Shown here: positions 12,676-24,190 of the stretch, piece by piece | Position numbering within the stretch: position 1 is the stretch's first letter | Layout: each line of letters starts with the position of its first letter | Source of the DNA: Odobenus rosmarus divergens | Lineage: Eukaryota; Chordata; Mammalia; Carnivora; Odobenidae | DNA: 64,000 bases | NCBI RefSeq assembly: GCF_000321225.1 | Contig: NW_004450583.1 | Location: 1,423,074-1,487,073, forward strand | Direction of reading: 5' to 3' | Notes under the pieces: model-generated | What the model was told of the DNA's origin: nothing | The model's database searches: none | The model's input: the letters and a program-made list of their open reading frames with translations, nothing else | Position numbers and translations under genes: made by a program

Positions 12676-12960
12676 TATAAGAAATGGCACAGAAGGTCAT
12701 AGGGGAAGGGAAGGAAAGCTGAATGGGAAGAAATCAGAGAGGGAGACAAACCATGAGAGTATCTTGACTCCAGGAAACAAACTGAGGGTTGTGGAAAGGG
12801 AGGTGGGTGGAGGGATGGGGTAACGATGATGGGAATTAAGGAGGGCACGTGATATGATGAGCACTGGGTGTTATACACAACTAATGAATCATTGAACACT
12901 ACACCAAAAACTGATGATGTACTATATATTGGCTAATTGAATTTAAATTTAAAAAAAAAA
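12676..12960 (+). mobile_element. L1 3' end
   Basis: Carnivore L1 3' UTR: 'gtcataggggaagggaagg', 'aaactgagggttgtgg', 'gatgagcactgggtgttata', then 'gaatttaaatttaaaaaaa'. No clear TSD; the 5' edge is approximate. Confidence 0.85.
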
Positions 12961-13210
12961 GGATAGAAAAACATGACACCATAATAATACCTCAGACTGC
13001 AGTCTAACGCCACAGGGTTAAAGCTAGCCTTCTTTCCTTATTCATATTTCCTTTCTTTGGCAGTAAGAAACCTGGCTTTCATTATCTACAATTTAATGAC
13101 TTATTTGCTCAGATCTAAAGTATATATAAAGTAGTTTCAGAATTGCAAAACCACCCTTGAGAGAAGGTGAGTATATTTTGCATGTAGAAGGGACATAAAT
13201 TGTAGGCTAG

Positions 13211-13771
13211 AAGACAGACTGTGATAGGCAGCCTATAAAATGTCCCACATTGATCCCTTTGTCCTGGTATTCATGGTCTTATATAGTTTCCTCTCCTTGC
13301 CCATGGGTCTAGGTAGAGTGACTTGTAACAAATAGACTCTGGCAAAAGTGGTAATAGGTCATTTCCAAAATTACATTACAAAAGTACTATGACTTCTGTC
13401 TCATTTTCCCTCTCTTGTTCTCACTTTTGGAGCCCTCACTCTGGGAAAAGCAAGCTGCCATGTTTTGAGTAAACCTAAAGGCAGACTCACATAGCAAGGA
13501 ATGTTGTCCCCAGTCAGTAGCCAGAGAGGACTTGAGGGCTACCAACAGCCATATGAACGAGCTTTGAAGCACATGAGCCCTTAAACATGTGATGACTGCA
13601 GCCTTGGCCCATGCCATGGTTGAAGCCTTCGGAAAGACTTTGATGAAGAGGCACCTAAGCGAAGCCAGCCCTGGATTCCTTATCCATAGAATCTCTGAGA
13701 TAAGCATTCGTTGTTTAAAGCCACTAAGTTTTGGAGCAGTTTCTCATGCAGTAATAGATAACTAATACTTG
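13211..13771 (+). mobile_element. Probable MaLR (MLT1-like) LTR
   Basis: Ordered similarity to MaLR/MLT1-type LTRs: 'ggtctaggtagagtgacttg', 'agcaagctgccatgtttt', 'tgtttaaagccactaagttt' and the terminal 'gcagtaatagataactaata'. It is a solitary LTR-like unit without internal coding sequence. The 106-codon antisense frame across it is taken as chance. Confidence 0.6.
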
Positions 13772-14009
13772 CTGTGAAAAAGAGATTTATGAACTAGACT
13801 TCACTATTTATGTATAGCTCTTTTTGTCTTTAGTTTTTGAGTATATTAGTCAAAATACTTTTTTTTAGGTGACTTAGGTCAGTTTTTTTTTTCCCCCAAT
13901 CCCTCAGGGTGGTTATTATATTTAATTACAATTAGGTTCATTTACTACTATTTGCATTCTATTAGGATTCCCCAACATTCTGAATTATTTTAATTTTTTT
14001 TAAGTATGT

Positions 14010-14650
14010 GAAACATTTACATGGTTTTAAACCCAGAAGTGTGCAAAAAACTTACTTATAAGTGTCACTCCCCACGACCTCATTTCTCATCTACTTTGCT
14101 CCTTCTCTCGTTCTTCCTACTCTGTTTCTTCCCACCTACCCTCTGCCCTGTGGGTAATCTCATTAGTTTTTGGCCTAAATTCCTACATTTCTTTTAGCAT
14201 AAATTAGAAGCAACATATGTATTTTCTTATTTTCTTATATCCCTTCTTTGTTACATGAAATGCAGTATACTCTAGCTTCTCCTTGCATTTAGCTCTTATT
14301 TGTTGTTAATTGTACCTTGGAAATTATTCCATAAAAGCTCAGAGAGATCTTCCTCACTTTTTTAATAGCTGCATTGTACCTGTACTGTGTGAATGTACCA
14401 GAATTTATTCAGTCACTCTCTTGTTATATGGGCATTTAGGTTGTTTCCAGTATTTTGCAGTTAAAAGCAGTCTTTAACTGAATAACTTTATGCACTCATA
14501 TTTTTGTGTTAATAGAAGTGTTTTTTCAGGGTAAATTCCTACAAGTGGGACGGTTGGGTCAAAGGATAAGTACATATGTGGTTTTGTTAGATATTGCCAA
14601 ATTGCTCTCCCAACAGCAATGCATATGAATGCCTATATCTAATGGAGTTA
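14010..14650 (-). mobile_element. Old L1ME-type 3' fragment, antisense
   Basis: Order of 'ttaatagctgcattgtacc', 'gggcatttaggttgtttcca', 'ataactttatgcactcatat', 'aaattcctacaagtgggac' and 'agatattgccaaattgctct' is typical of reverse-complement L1ME 3' sequence. Confidence 0.7.
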
Positions 14651-14702
14651 TTTTAATGTTTAATTATCCATCTAATAAGAATTCACTAAAAGGGTAAAAT
14701 TC

Positions 14703-14805
14703 TAGCCTTATGTCAGTGGCTCAGTCGGTAGAGCATTTTATCTTTGATCTCAGAGTCATGAATTCAAGTCCCATGTTGGGCATAGAGCTTACTTAAAAAA
14801 AATTT
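14703..14805 (+). mobile_element. Short (tRNA-only) Can-SINE
   Basis: 'tggctcagtcggtagagca ... gaattcaagtcccatgttgg ... gagcttacttaaaaa' keeps the A- and B-box-like tRNA blocks and lacks the CT tract. No clear TSD. Confidence 0.8.
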
Positions 14806-14902
14806 TTTTAATTGCTGCAAGAATTAAACTGAATTAAGACTAACATGATTTAGCCCTACCAGCCAATTCATTTTAGCACAGTAGAAATAATCCAAGAAAT
14901 AA

Positions 14903-15000
14903 AAAGTGATCATTCTTTAATGATCACTTTGCTATGCAAAGTGATCATCAAAAAACTATGCAAAATCTATACCTGTAATTAAATTTAAGGTATAGATTTT
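14903..15000. repeat. Two adjacent perfect inverted repeats
   Basis: Arms aaagtgatcatt (14903-14914) and aatgatcacttt (14919-14930) pair over 12 bp with a 4-nt loop. A further caaagtgatcat follows near 14937. A second 12-bp pair, aaaatctatacc (14962-14973) and ggtatagatttt (14989-15000), has a 15-nt loop. Confidence 0.9.
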
Positions 15001-15108
15001 AAAGACTCATTTCATTTTTGCTTGTTTGTTTAAAAACATTAGATAAATATGAATGGATCCCCATTATATACTCTTTAGTTTGTTTGTTTTTTTCCTGGCC
15101 CTTTATTT

Positions 15109-15297
15109 TATTTTATTTTTTTAAGATTTTATTTATTTATTTGACAGAGAGAGGGACCACAACAGGGGGAGTGAGAGAGGGAGAAGCAGGCTTCCCTCTG
15201 AGCAGGCAGCCCGATGGAGGGCTCGATCCCAGGACCTTGGGATCATGACCCGAGCCGAATGCAGATGCTTAAAGACTGAGCCACCCAGGCGTCCTTC
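15109..15297 (-). mobile_element. Can-SINE, antisense
   Basis: T-rich start, 'aagattttatttatttattt', then the reverse complement of the tRNA-like head ending 'gagccacccaggcgtcc'. Perfect 13-bp TSD tggccctttattt at 15096-15108 and 15298-15310. Confidence 0.95.
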
Positions 15298-15496
15298 TGG
15301 CCCTTTATTTTTATCTTTATCTCTTACTTCTCTCCCACAAGCTCCTTTTTCTCCTGTACTACATAACTATTTTCCAGAATACACCGTGGTCAGTTTTGGC
15401 TTCATGTCCTTTCATATGCCACTCCTTCTGTCTTTATCCTTTCTCTCCAATTCTATCTGGTATACTTCTACTTATCCATAAAATTCAGTTCATATA

Positions 15497-15621
15497 CTGG
15501 AGTGCCTGGCTGGCTCAATCAGTAGAACATGCAACTCTTGATCTTGGCGTTGTGAGTTCGAGCCCCACTCTGTGTGTAGAGATTACTTAAAAATAAAATC
15601 TTAAAAAAAAAAAACAGTCCT
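15497..15621 (+). mobile_element. Short (tRNA-only) Can-SINE
   Basis: 'gtgcctggctggctcaatca ... gttgtgagttcgagcccc ... gattacttaaaaataaaatc' with a poly-A tail. 11-bp TSD cagttcatata at 15486-15496 and 15622-15632. Confidence 0.92.
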
Positions 15622-15632
15622 CAGTTCATATA

Positions 15633-16560
15633 TTACCCCCTTCACGCCTTCTCCCCTACTTCTCCACCACCTCCACCACTACTCACCTAGTCTTTTTTTA
15701 AATGTGATTCTGTAATATTTTGTGTGTCATTATACAACTTACGTTGTTTAATAATGACATCTTAATGGGTTTTCTTTTACTAGAATGTGTTCCTTCACAG
15801 CACACTTTCATTCTTCATTAGAGTCCTCCTGCTTAACATATATGTAATTATTAAATATTTAATAAATGAGTGAATAAATTTTTTCCTCTGTAGGGAGAGT
15901 TTGAATCTTTGCAAATTATAGAGAATAGTTACCTTTACAAATCTTTATGCTCCTACTTAATCACCACTTTTGATCTTAGAGAGATCTAAGATTTAAGATT
16001 TGATCTTAAATCTGAATCTACTAAACTAAATTTTTAACTACTTTATGTTTGACATTTAAAATATTTTTAGAATAAAATATTGACCCTTGCTTTGACAGTT
16101 TTATGTATTCTATGTAACATAAAATTAAAACTATGCAAAATTAAAATTAACCTGTAATTAAATAAACTTTGAATGTTCTCTTCACTGCTTCCTAAAATAG
16201 AACATTGTACATTACATGGGCTACTAGGTTGGCTCTTGAATTTGAATGGCAGCCCTAAAATTCGTAACTCTTGGAACAGTGTGAAGAAATATTTTGTAGA
16301 TATGTATCAAGTAAAACTGAAAAATACTGAGCCCTATCATTTTTATAGTTTAAAAATGCATACATTTTTCTTGCCCTGTAGGCGCTAGCACTAGGTGACA
16401 ACATGCACAATGTATGCTTGTGTACTTTGCTTTTCCTTGATCATCACTTTTTACCTTAGTATTGTTTCCACAGCAACAGGGTGGGCTGCAATTGAATGGT
16501 GACAGTAACTACCCAGATTTAGCATCAGACTTATATAGGTTTAAGGGCTCAATTCTTCGT
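15633..16560. other. Unassigned sequence with a small hairpin
   Basis: No gene or repeat family recognised. An 11-bp inverted repeat, agatttaagat (15989-15999) and atcttaaatct (16003-16013), has a 3-nt loop. The frame at 16173-16388 has no recognisable domain. Confidence 0.4.
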
Positions 16561-17064
16561 AAGTCTGCCCCTACTTAAGATTCCAGCTGAACTTTGGCCA
16601 CCGACACTTCTAACCTACTTGGCTACAAGTTCGGGGATTCCTACAACCCTCTCAGGTTTAATAATTCATCTAGATGACTCATAGAACCCAAGAAGGCACT
16701 ATACTTAAAATTACAGCTTTATTTTAAAGATACAACTCAGAAACAGCCAGATGCAGAGATGCATAGGGAAGTATCTATGAGGATCTTAGACAGAGCTTTA
16801 TGACTTCTCCCATTATACTCAAGGCATATCACCTTTGTACCACACCAGTGTGTTTGCCCACCAGGAAGCTCCACTAAGCCTCAGTGTCCAGAATTTTTAT
16901 TGTAGTTTCTTCATAGGTATGATTGATCAGTCTCTAGTTCCCCCATCTTTGGAAGGTGGGTGGACCTGAAGTTCCAACCCAATCTTGAAGCTATTTAGGG
17001 ACCCACAATGAGTTACCTCATAAAAAAGATACTCCTATCAGTCAGAAAATTTCAAGGGTTTTTA

Positions 17065-18868
17065 TTTTTATTTTTTAAATCTAAATTCAACTAACCAACA
17101 TATAATACATCATTAGTTTTGATGTAATGTTCAATGATTGATCAGTTGTGTACAGTACCCAGTGGTCATCACATCACATGCCCTCCCTAATGCCCATCAC
17201 CCAGTTACCCCATCCCCTCCACCCACCTCCCTTTCCACAACCCTCAGTTTGTTTCCCAGAGTCAAGAGTCTCTCCTGGTTTGTCTCCCTCTCTGATTTCT
17301 TCCCATTCAGTTTCCCTCCCTGTCCCTGTGATCCTGTGTGCTTTTCCTTATATTCCACATGTGAGTGAAACCATCTGATAATTGTCTTTCTCTGATTGAC
17401 TTATTTCACTTAGCATAATACCCTCCAGTTCTGTCCATGTCAATGTAAATGGTAGGTATTCATCCTTCCTGATAGCTAAGTAATATTCCATTGTATATAT
17501 GAACCACATCTTCTTTATCCATTCATCTGTTGAAGGACATCGTGGCTCCTTCCACACTTCGGCTGTTGTGGACATTGCTGCTATGAACATTGGAGTGCAT
17601 GTGCCCCTTTCTACTACATCTGTATCTTTGGGGTGAATACCCAGTAGTGCAATTGCTGGGTCATTGGGTAGCTCTATTTTTAACTTCCAAGGAACCTTCA
17701 TACTGTTTTCCAGGGTGGCTATACCAGCTTGCATTTCTGCCAACACTGTAAGAGGGTTCACCTTAAAATTTGTATGGAACTAGAAAGGACCCCAAATATC
17801 CAGGGAATGTTGAAAAAGAAAACCAGAGCTGGGGGCATTACAATGCCTGACTTCAAGCTGTATTACAAAGCTGTAATCATGGGGCGCCTGGGTGGCTCAG
17901 TTGGTTAAGTGACTGCCTTCAGCTCAGGTCATGATCCTGGAGTCCCGGGATCGAGTCCCACGTCGGGCTCCCTGCTCAGCAGGGAGTCTGCTTCTCCATC
18001 CGACCCTCTTCCCTCTCGTGCTCTCTATCTCTCATTCTCTCTCTCAAATAAATAAATAAAATCTTTAAAAAAAAAAAAAACAAAGCTGTAATCATCAAGA
18101 CAGCATGTTACTGACACAAAAACAGACACATAGATCGATGGAACAGAATAGAGAGCCCGGAAATGGACCCTCAACTCTGTGGTCGACTAATCTTCGACAA
18201 AGCAGGAAAGAATATCCAATGGAAAAAAGACAGTCTCTTCAATAAATGGTGCTGGGAAAATTGGACAGCCACATGCAGAAGAATGAAACTGGACCATTCT
18301 CTTACACCATACACAAAGATAAACTCAAAATGGATGAAAGACCTAAATATGAGACAGGAATCCATCAAAATCCTAGAGGAGAACACAGGCAATAACCTCT
18401 TCGACCTCGATCGTAGCAACTTCTTGCAAGACACGTCTTTAAAGGCAAGGGAAACAAAAGCAAAAATGAACAATTGTGACTTCGTCAAGATAAAAGCTTC
18501 TGCACAGCAAAGGATACAGTCAACAAAGCGAAAAGGTAACCCACAGAATGGGAGAAGATATTTGCAAATGACATAACAGATAAAGGGCTTGTATCGAAGA
18601 TCTATAAAAAACTTCTCAAACTGAGCACCCAAAAAACAAGTAATCCAGTCAAGAAATGGGCAGAAGACACTTCTCCAGAGAAGACATCCAAATGGCCAAC
18701 AGACATGAAAAAGTGCTCCACATCACTTGCCATCAGAGAAAAACAAATCAAAACCATAATGAGATACCACCTTATACCAGTTAGAATGACTAAAATTAAC
18801 AAGACAGAGAACAACAAATGTTGGCAAGGATGTGGAGAAAGGGGAACCCTCTTAACGCTGTTGGTGGG
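17065..18868 (-). mobile_element. Twin-primed (5'-inverted) L1 insertion
   Basis: From the left: a T-rich tail, then L1 3' UTR and ORF2 C-terminus in minus orientation to about 17761. At 17762 orientation flips, and plus-strand ORF2 runs from 'aaaatttgtatggaactaga' to 'ctgttggtgggaa' at 18868. The two parts share about 30 bp of L1 sequence ('ggaaccctctta...gttgg') at their inner L1 coordinates. A perfect 17-bp TSD, aatttcaagggttttta, lies at 17048-17064 and 18869-18885. Together these mark one insertion by target-primed reverse transcription with twin priming. ORF2 pieces remain open for 137 codons on each strand (17348-17761 minus, 18163-18576 plus) but are fragments. Confidence 0.93.
17881..18079 (+). 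mobile_element. Can-SINE nested in the inverted L1
   Basis: Full copy beginning ggggcgcctgggtggctcag and ending in a 14-A run. Perfect 16-bp TSD acaaagctgtaatcat at 17865-17880 and 18080-18095. Younger than its host L1. Confidence 0.96.
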
Positions 18869-18950
18869 AATTTCAAGGGTTTTTAAACTGTGTCAGGAAC
18901 CTAGGACAAGGACCAGATACATTCTTTATTATACCACATTAAGGGTATAC

Positions 18951-19165
18951 TGAATAGATTATTATTTGCACAAGCTTTGTAATTGGGGTAAGGGAGTACA
19001 GAATCATATAATCTGATCCATAAAAAGGAGATAAAGTACAAATACACAAAATTTGAAATGACAGAGGTAAGTAATGAAAACAGACATTTGGAAGAAAGTT
19101 TATTTTGAGACTACAGCATGGGTGGTAGGGATACTCATTGCTACGAGATTGTTTCCCCATTGAAT
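18951..19165. other. Unassigned spacer
   Basis: Short stretch between the LTR-like relic and the next L1; nothing recognised. Confidence 0.4.
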
Positions 19166-19620
19166 TAAGAAAACAATCCCATTTTCAGTTGCACCAAAAA
19201 TAATAAAATACCTAGAATAATCTTAACCAAAGTGGTAAAAGACCTGTACTCTGGAAACTATAAAACAATGATGAAAGAAATTGAAGATGACGCAAAGAAA
19301 TGGAAAGATATCCCATACTTATAGATTGGGAGAACAAGCATTGTTAAAATGTTCATACTACCCAAAGCAATCTACAGACGTAATGCAATCCCTGTGAGAT
19401 TACCCAACAGCATTTTTCACAGGACTAGAACAAATAATCCTAAAATTCATGTGGAACCAAAAAGACCCCAAATAGACAAAATAATCTTGAAAAAGAGGAA
19501 CAAAACTAGAGGTTTGACAATCCCAGATTTCAAGATATACTACAAAGCTGTAGTAATCAAAACAGTATAGTATTGGCACAAAAATAAACACATAGATCAA
19601 TGCAACAGAATAAAAAGCAC

Positions 19621-19947
19621 AACACCAGTCAGAATGGCTAAAATTAACAAGTCAGGAAACAACAAATGTTGGTGAGGATGTGGAGAAAGGGGAACCCTCT
19701 TACACTGTTGGTGGGAATGCAACCTAGTACAGCCACTCTGGAAAACAGTATGGAGGCTCCTCAAAAACTTCAAAATAGAACTATCCTACAACCCAGCAAT
19801 TGCACTACTAGGTATTTACCCAAAGGATACAAATGTAGTGATCCAAAAGGGCACCTGCACCCCAGTGTTCATAGCAGCAATGTCCACAATAGCCAAACTA
19901 TGGAAAGAGCCTAGATGTCCATCAACAGATGAATGGATAAAGATGTG

Positions 19948-19985
<38 letters not shown>

Positions 19986-20410
19986 AATGGAATATTATTC
20001 AGCCATCAAGAAAATGAAATCTTAACATTTGCAACAATGTAGATGGACCTAGAAGGTATTATGCTAAGGGAAATAAGTCAACAGAAAAAGACAATTATCA
20101 TATGATCTTACTCATGTGTAATTTAAGAAACAAAACAGGATCATAGAGGAAGGGAGGGAAAAATAAAATAAGATGAAATCAGAGGGTGAAATAAACCATA
20201 AGAGGCTCTAAACTATAGGAAACAAACTGACAGTTGCTGGAGGAGAGGTGGGTAGGGGCATGGGGTAACTGGGTGATGGGCATTAAGGAGGGCACGTGAT
20301 GTAATGAGCACTGGGTGTCATATGCAGCTGATGAATAATTGAACTCTGCCTCTGAAACTAATGATACACTGTAGTTAATTAATTGAATTTAAATAAAATT
20401 AGAAAAAAGA
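19621..20410 (+). mobile_element. Younger 5'-truncated L1 nested in L1
   Basis: At about 19621 the sequence jumps forward to 'ccagtcagaatggctaaaat' (ORF2 C-terminal part), runs through the 3' UTR, and ends 'gaatttaaataaaattagaa'. The host L1 then resumes. Likely imperfect TSD: agaataaaaagcac (19607-19620) against agaatagaaagccc (20409-20422). Confidence 0.85.
19950..19981. repeat. (CA)n microsatellite in L1
   Basis: About 16 CA units sit where L1 normally reads 'gtggtatatatacac', so the tract grew inside the insertion. Confidence 0.97.
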
Positions 20411-21465
20411 ATAGAAAGCCCAGAAATGAACACACAATTATATGGTCAATTAATCTACAACAAAGGATGCAAGAATATGAAACGGGAAAAAGTCTCTTCA
20501 ACAAATGGTGTTGGGAAAACAGGACAGCTACATGCAAAAGAATGAAATTGACCACTTTTCTTACACCATACACAAAAATAAACTCAAAATGGATTAAAGA
20601 TCTAAATGTGAGACCTGAAACTAAAAATTCTAGAAAAGAGCAGAGGCAGTAATGTCTTTGACACTGGCTATGGCAACATCCTTCTAGATATGTCTCCTGA
20701 GGCAAGGGAAACAAAAGCAAAAATAAATTATTGGGACTACATCAAAATAAAAAGCTTCTGCACAGCAAAGGGAATAATCAACAAAACTAAAAGGCTATGT
20801 ACTGAATGAGAGACGATATTTGCAAATGACATATCCAACAAGGGGTGATTATCCAAAATACATAAAGAACTGATACAACTCAACACCAAAAATACAAATA
20901 ATGCAATTAAAAATGGGCAGAAGACAGGAACAGAAATTTCTCCAAAGAGGACATACAGATGGCCAATAGACACATGAAAAGATGCTCAGCATCACTCATC
21001 ATCAGGGAATTGCAAATCAAAATTACAATATCACCTCATACCTGTCGGAATGGCTAAAATCAAAAACACAAGAAACAACATGTTTTGGCAAAGATGTGGA
21101 GAAAAAGGAACCCTCATGCACTGTTGATGGGAATGCAAACTGGTGCAGCCACCATAGAAAACATGGAGATTCCTCAAAAAATTGACTGTAGAACTACTGT
21201 ATGATCCAGTAATCGTACTAGTGGGTATTTACCCAAAGAATATGAAAACACTAATTCACAGCAATATATTCACCCTTATGTTTATTGCACCATTGTTTAT
21301 AATAGCCAAAATGGAAGCAACCCAAGTGTCCGTCGATAGATGAATGTATGAACAAGATAGTGTGTGTGTATACACACACAATGGAATATTATTCAGCCAT
21401 TAAAAAGAATGAAATCTTGTTATTTGCAACAAGATGGATGGATCTAAAGATATAATGCTAGGTGA

Positions 21466-21660
21466 GGGGCGCCTGGGTGGCTCAGTCGGTTAAGGGTCTG
21501 CTTTCAGCTCAGGTCATGATCCCAGGATCCTGGGATCGAGCTCCGCATCGGGCTCCCTGCCCAGCAGGAAGCCTGCTTCTCCTTCTCCCACTCTCCCTGC
21601 TTGTGTTCCTGCTCTCTCTCTCTCTCTCTCTCAAATAAATAAATAAAATCTTTAAAAAAA
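21466..21660 (+). mobile_element. Can-SINE nested in L1
   Basis: Head ggggcgcctgggtggctcag, TC tract and A tail. TSD ataatgcta(g/a)gtga at 21452-21465 and 21661-21674 (13 of 14 match). Confidence 0.95.
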
Positions 21661-21999
21661 ATAATGCTAAGTGAAATAAGTCAGAGTAAGACAAATACCA
21701 TATTATTCAACTCATATGTGAAATTTAAGAAACAAAACAAATGAAGAAGAGAAGACAAAAACCAGACTTTTAAGTATAGAGAACAAACTTGTGGTTACCG
21801 GAGGGGAGGTGGGTGGAGGGATGGATGAAATAGGTGAAGGGAATTAAGAGTATACTTACTGTGATGAGCGCTGAGTAATGTGTAGAATTGTTGAATCACT
21901 TTGTATTGTACACCTGAAACTAATATAGCACTTATGTTAATTATACTTGAATTTTAAAAATAAGTTAATTTAAAAAAATTTTTTTTAAAGATTGTTTCT

Positions 22000-22300
22000 T
22001 TATTGTTGTAGTCCTCTTCTGTGGATAGAGCTAGGAAATATGAGTATTATATATGCACACACACACACATTCTTATAAATATATATTCACATATATATCT
22101 GTATGTGTATTTAATTTTTTAACTTAACTAACCCATGAATTTGTGCTGTTATTTCCAATTCAGCTTTCAGGCTACAGGGTTTTTACCTAACCTCTATAGT
22201 ATATGTTTTATTCCCTTTTTTTCCACACTGAGAATCCTGGTTCTTTAGAACATAGGACATGATAGATGTAGAAATCCATATACTTGCTCATTTACTTTAT
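22000..22300 (-). mobile_element. Old L1M 3' UTR fragment, antisense, with CA tract
   Basis: 'tctgtggatagagctaggaa' followed by an AT/CA-rich part and 'tttttccacactgagaatcc' resembles the L1M 3' UTR fragments at 12580-12660 and 62380-62910. Confidence 0.5.
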
Positions 22301-22950
22301 GCCATTGAACATATACAACAGTCTCATAGTAATATTCTTACTGCCACCACTACCAATGTGATTATCAAAAATATTTTTAATTTTTTACTTGTGATCTCTG
22401 TTTTCTCCCATTTTTACAATTTATACTACATTTTTAGAGTATATAGTCATTATATGTTATTCTCTCGCTGTTATTCTCATTTATTCTTAGTTCTATAAGT
22501 AACTATATATTTAGTTACTGCCCCTTATTCTGTGTTGATGTTTCTTTAGTAGTTTTGATCTGAAGCTTATTGTATAGTGGTTTCCTCAGGAAAGCCTCAT
22601 GGGAACAACACAGAGACATTCTTCAGGACAAATGACTCACCATTTTAAAAGAGGAAGAGAGAAAATGTGTAGGTTATAAGAAACCTAACAGATATGTCAA
22701 CCAATAACAATGCATAGACTTTGTGTCCCAATCCCGGTTGAACAAACTGGAAAAAAACAACAGAAAAACGTACAAGGCAATGGGGGAAGTATAAACAGTG
22801 ATTGGATTATTTGTTGCTATTAAGGAAATACTGTTAATTTTTTTTTAAAGATGGGTAGTGGTGTTTTACTCATGTTTTTTTAAAAAATAATCTTTATTTT
22901 AGACACTAAAAATATATCTAAAACATATGTGTGGGATGATCAGAGCACAT
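22301..22950. other. Unassigned sequence
   Basis: No gene or repeat recognised; the 79-codon plus frame at 22259-22498 has no domain. Confidence 0.4.
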
Positions 22951-22954
22951 CTTA

Positions 22955-23340
22955 CTGAAAAAGTAGTGTTTGAGCAGAGATCTGGAGGACGTATCTGAGG
23001 AAAGAGCATTCTAGGCAGATGGACAGTAAATGGACTTCAGTGAGACTAGTATGGCTAGAAAGGGAAGCAGTAAGAGATGAGGTAGGACTATATGGGGTGC
23101 TAGATTATTCAGGGTCTTGGAGGCCAATTAAAGGACTTTAACTTTTATTTAGATAGGAGGGAAATGGGTATGGTTTTAAACATGGGAGTGAAATGGTAAG
23201 ATTTACCTCTTAAAGGGATTATTCTGACTGCTGTGTTTATTAATTAAATACTTTTTGAGTGACTCTTATGTGCTAAATCCTGGGAATCAAAACACAAAAA
23301 TACCCACCTTCTTAAACTGATACTTTAGTAAGAAAGACTA
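22955..23340 (+). mobile_element. Ancient mammalian dispersed repeat, family unassigned
   Basis: 'tttgagcagagatctggagg', 'agagcattctaggcagatgg', 'cagggtcttggaggccaatt' and 'gattattctgactgctgtgt' form the order of a repeat widely dispersed in mammals. A relative lies at 46612-47440. Confidence 0.5.
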
Positions 23341-23528
23341 CACTAGAAAAGAGGCAAAGGCAAAATCAAAGAGACTCATTGTTAGGTTATACCAATAATC
23401 TAAGCAAAACATGATAGAGGTTTAGACCAAGGTGGCAGTGGCAGCAGTAATGAGAATGTTTAAGTCTGGATATATTTTGAAGATGGAACCAACAGGATTT
23501 ATTAATAGATTGAAAGAAAAAGTCAAGG

Positions 23529-23709
23529 GGGCACCTGGGTGGCTCAGTTGGTTAAGCATCTGACTTTGGCTCAGGTCATGATCCCAGGGTCCTGGGATGG
23601 AGCCCCCCATCAAGCTCCCCTCTCAGCAGGGAGTCTGCTTGTTCCTCTCTGTCTTCCCCTCCCCCCTACTCATGCTCTCTCTCTTTCTGAAGTAAATAAA
23701 TAAAAACTT
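23529..23709 (+). mobile_element. Can-SINE
   Basis: Full copy. Perfect 16-bp TSD aaagaaaaagtcaagg at 23513-23528 and 23710-23725. Confidence 0.96.
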
Positions 23710-24002
23710 AAAGAAAAAGTCAAGGATGATGACATTTTCTTGTTAAAATGGCACAGAAGATAATTACTATTTGTGACTAAGATTTGTATATTACTTTCAG
23801 TTGTCACCTTTTCAAAGTCAGAAGGATATCATGAAGCAGAGTATCTGGGGCTTGCTCATCTACATTGGACCTGAGTTCAAGTATAAACAATAGATTTCCC
23901 AGTTTTTATATCATTTCCATTTAGCCTCTTCCTCAAGAACTAATGGGCATATATATATAAATACTTTATCTCTTTAATAGTTGTACTCTCCTGTATGATA
24001 CG

Positions 24003-24190
24003 GTTATTAGAGTGCTAGCCTGGGAGTCAATGGAACCTCTAATCTGTTAGCAGATTAAGCTGTGTGGCAATGACGAGTCTATTTAACCTCTCTAGCCCTT
24101 AATTTCCTCATCTGAAAAATGGTAAGAAGTATACTCTAGTTTTGTCAATATTAAATAAAATATGATTTCAGAAATACAAAATGTTATGTA
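24003..24190 (+). mobile_element. MIR
   Basis: 'gtgctagcctgggagtcaat', 'agctgtgtggcaatgac', 'taacctctctagcccttaat' and 'ttcctcatctgaaaaatggt' follow the MIR core order. Confidence 0.85.

Larger units (their letters stand above)
16560..18950. mobile_element. Probable old LTR relic, split by an L1
   Basis: Bases 16560-17047 and 18886-18950 flank the L1 at 17065-18868 and would join into one unit ending '...tgtcaggaacctaggaca ... cattctttattataccacat'. That end resembles ERVL/MaLR-type LTR ends recalled from other mammals. Family and strand are not settled. Confidence 0.35.
19166..21965 (+). mobile_element. L1 ORF2 and 3' UTR, interrupted by an L1 and a SINE
   Basis: Host L1 pieces 19166-19620, 20411-21465 and 21661-21965 read on from one another through ORF2 ('ccaaagcaatctacagacgt', 'tacaaagctgtagtaatcaa', 'gggaaaaagtctcttcaaca') to a 3' UTR ending 'aatatagcacttatgttaat'. 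Several short frames remain, all disrupted. Confidence 0.9.

Noticed and set aside
13387..13707. 106-codon minus frame
   Set aside because: Antisense to a probable MaLR LTR, with no domain; chance.
13211..13771. Endogenous retrovirus with coding capacity
   Set aside because: Only an LTR-like unit is seen; no gag, pol or env coding similarity flanks it.
14703..14805. Possible tRNA gene
   Set aside because: tRNA-like A and B boxes belong to a short Can-SINE with an A-rich tail; no intact cloverleaf. The same holds for the other short SINEs.
17348..17761. 137-codon minus frame
   Set aside because: It is the L1 ORF2 C-terminal fragment of the twin-primed L1, not an independent gene.
18163..18632. 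Overlapping 137- and 153-codon open frames on opposite strands
   Set aside because: The plus frame is L1 ORF2 within the inverted L1 arm; the minus frame is its shadow.
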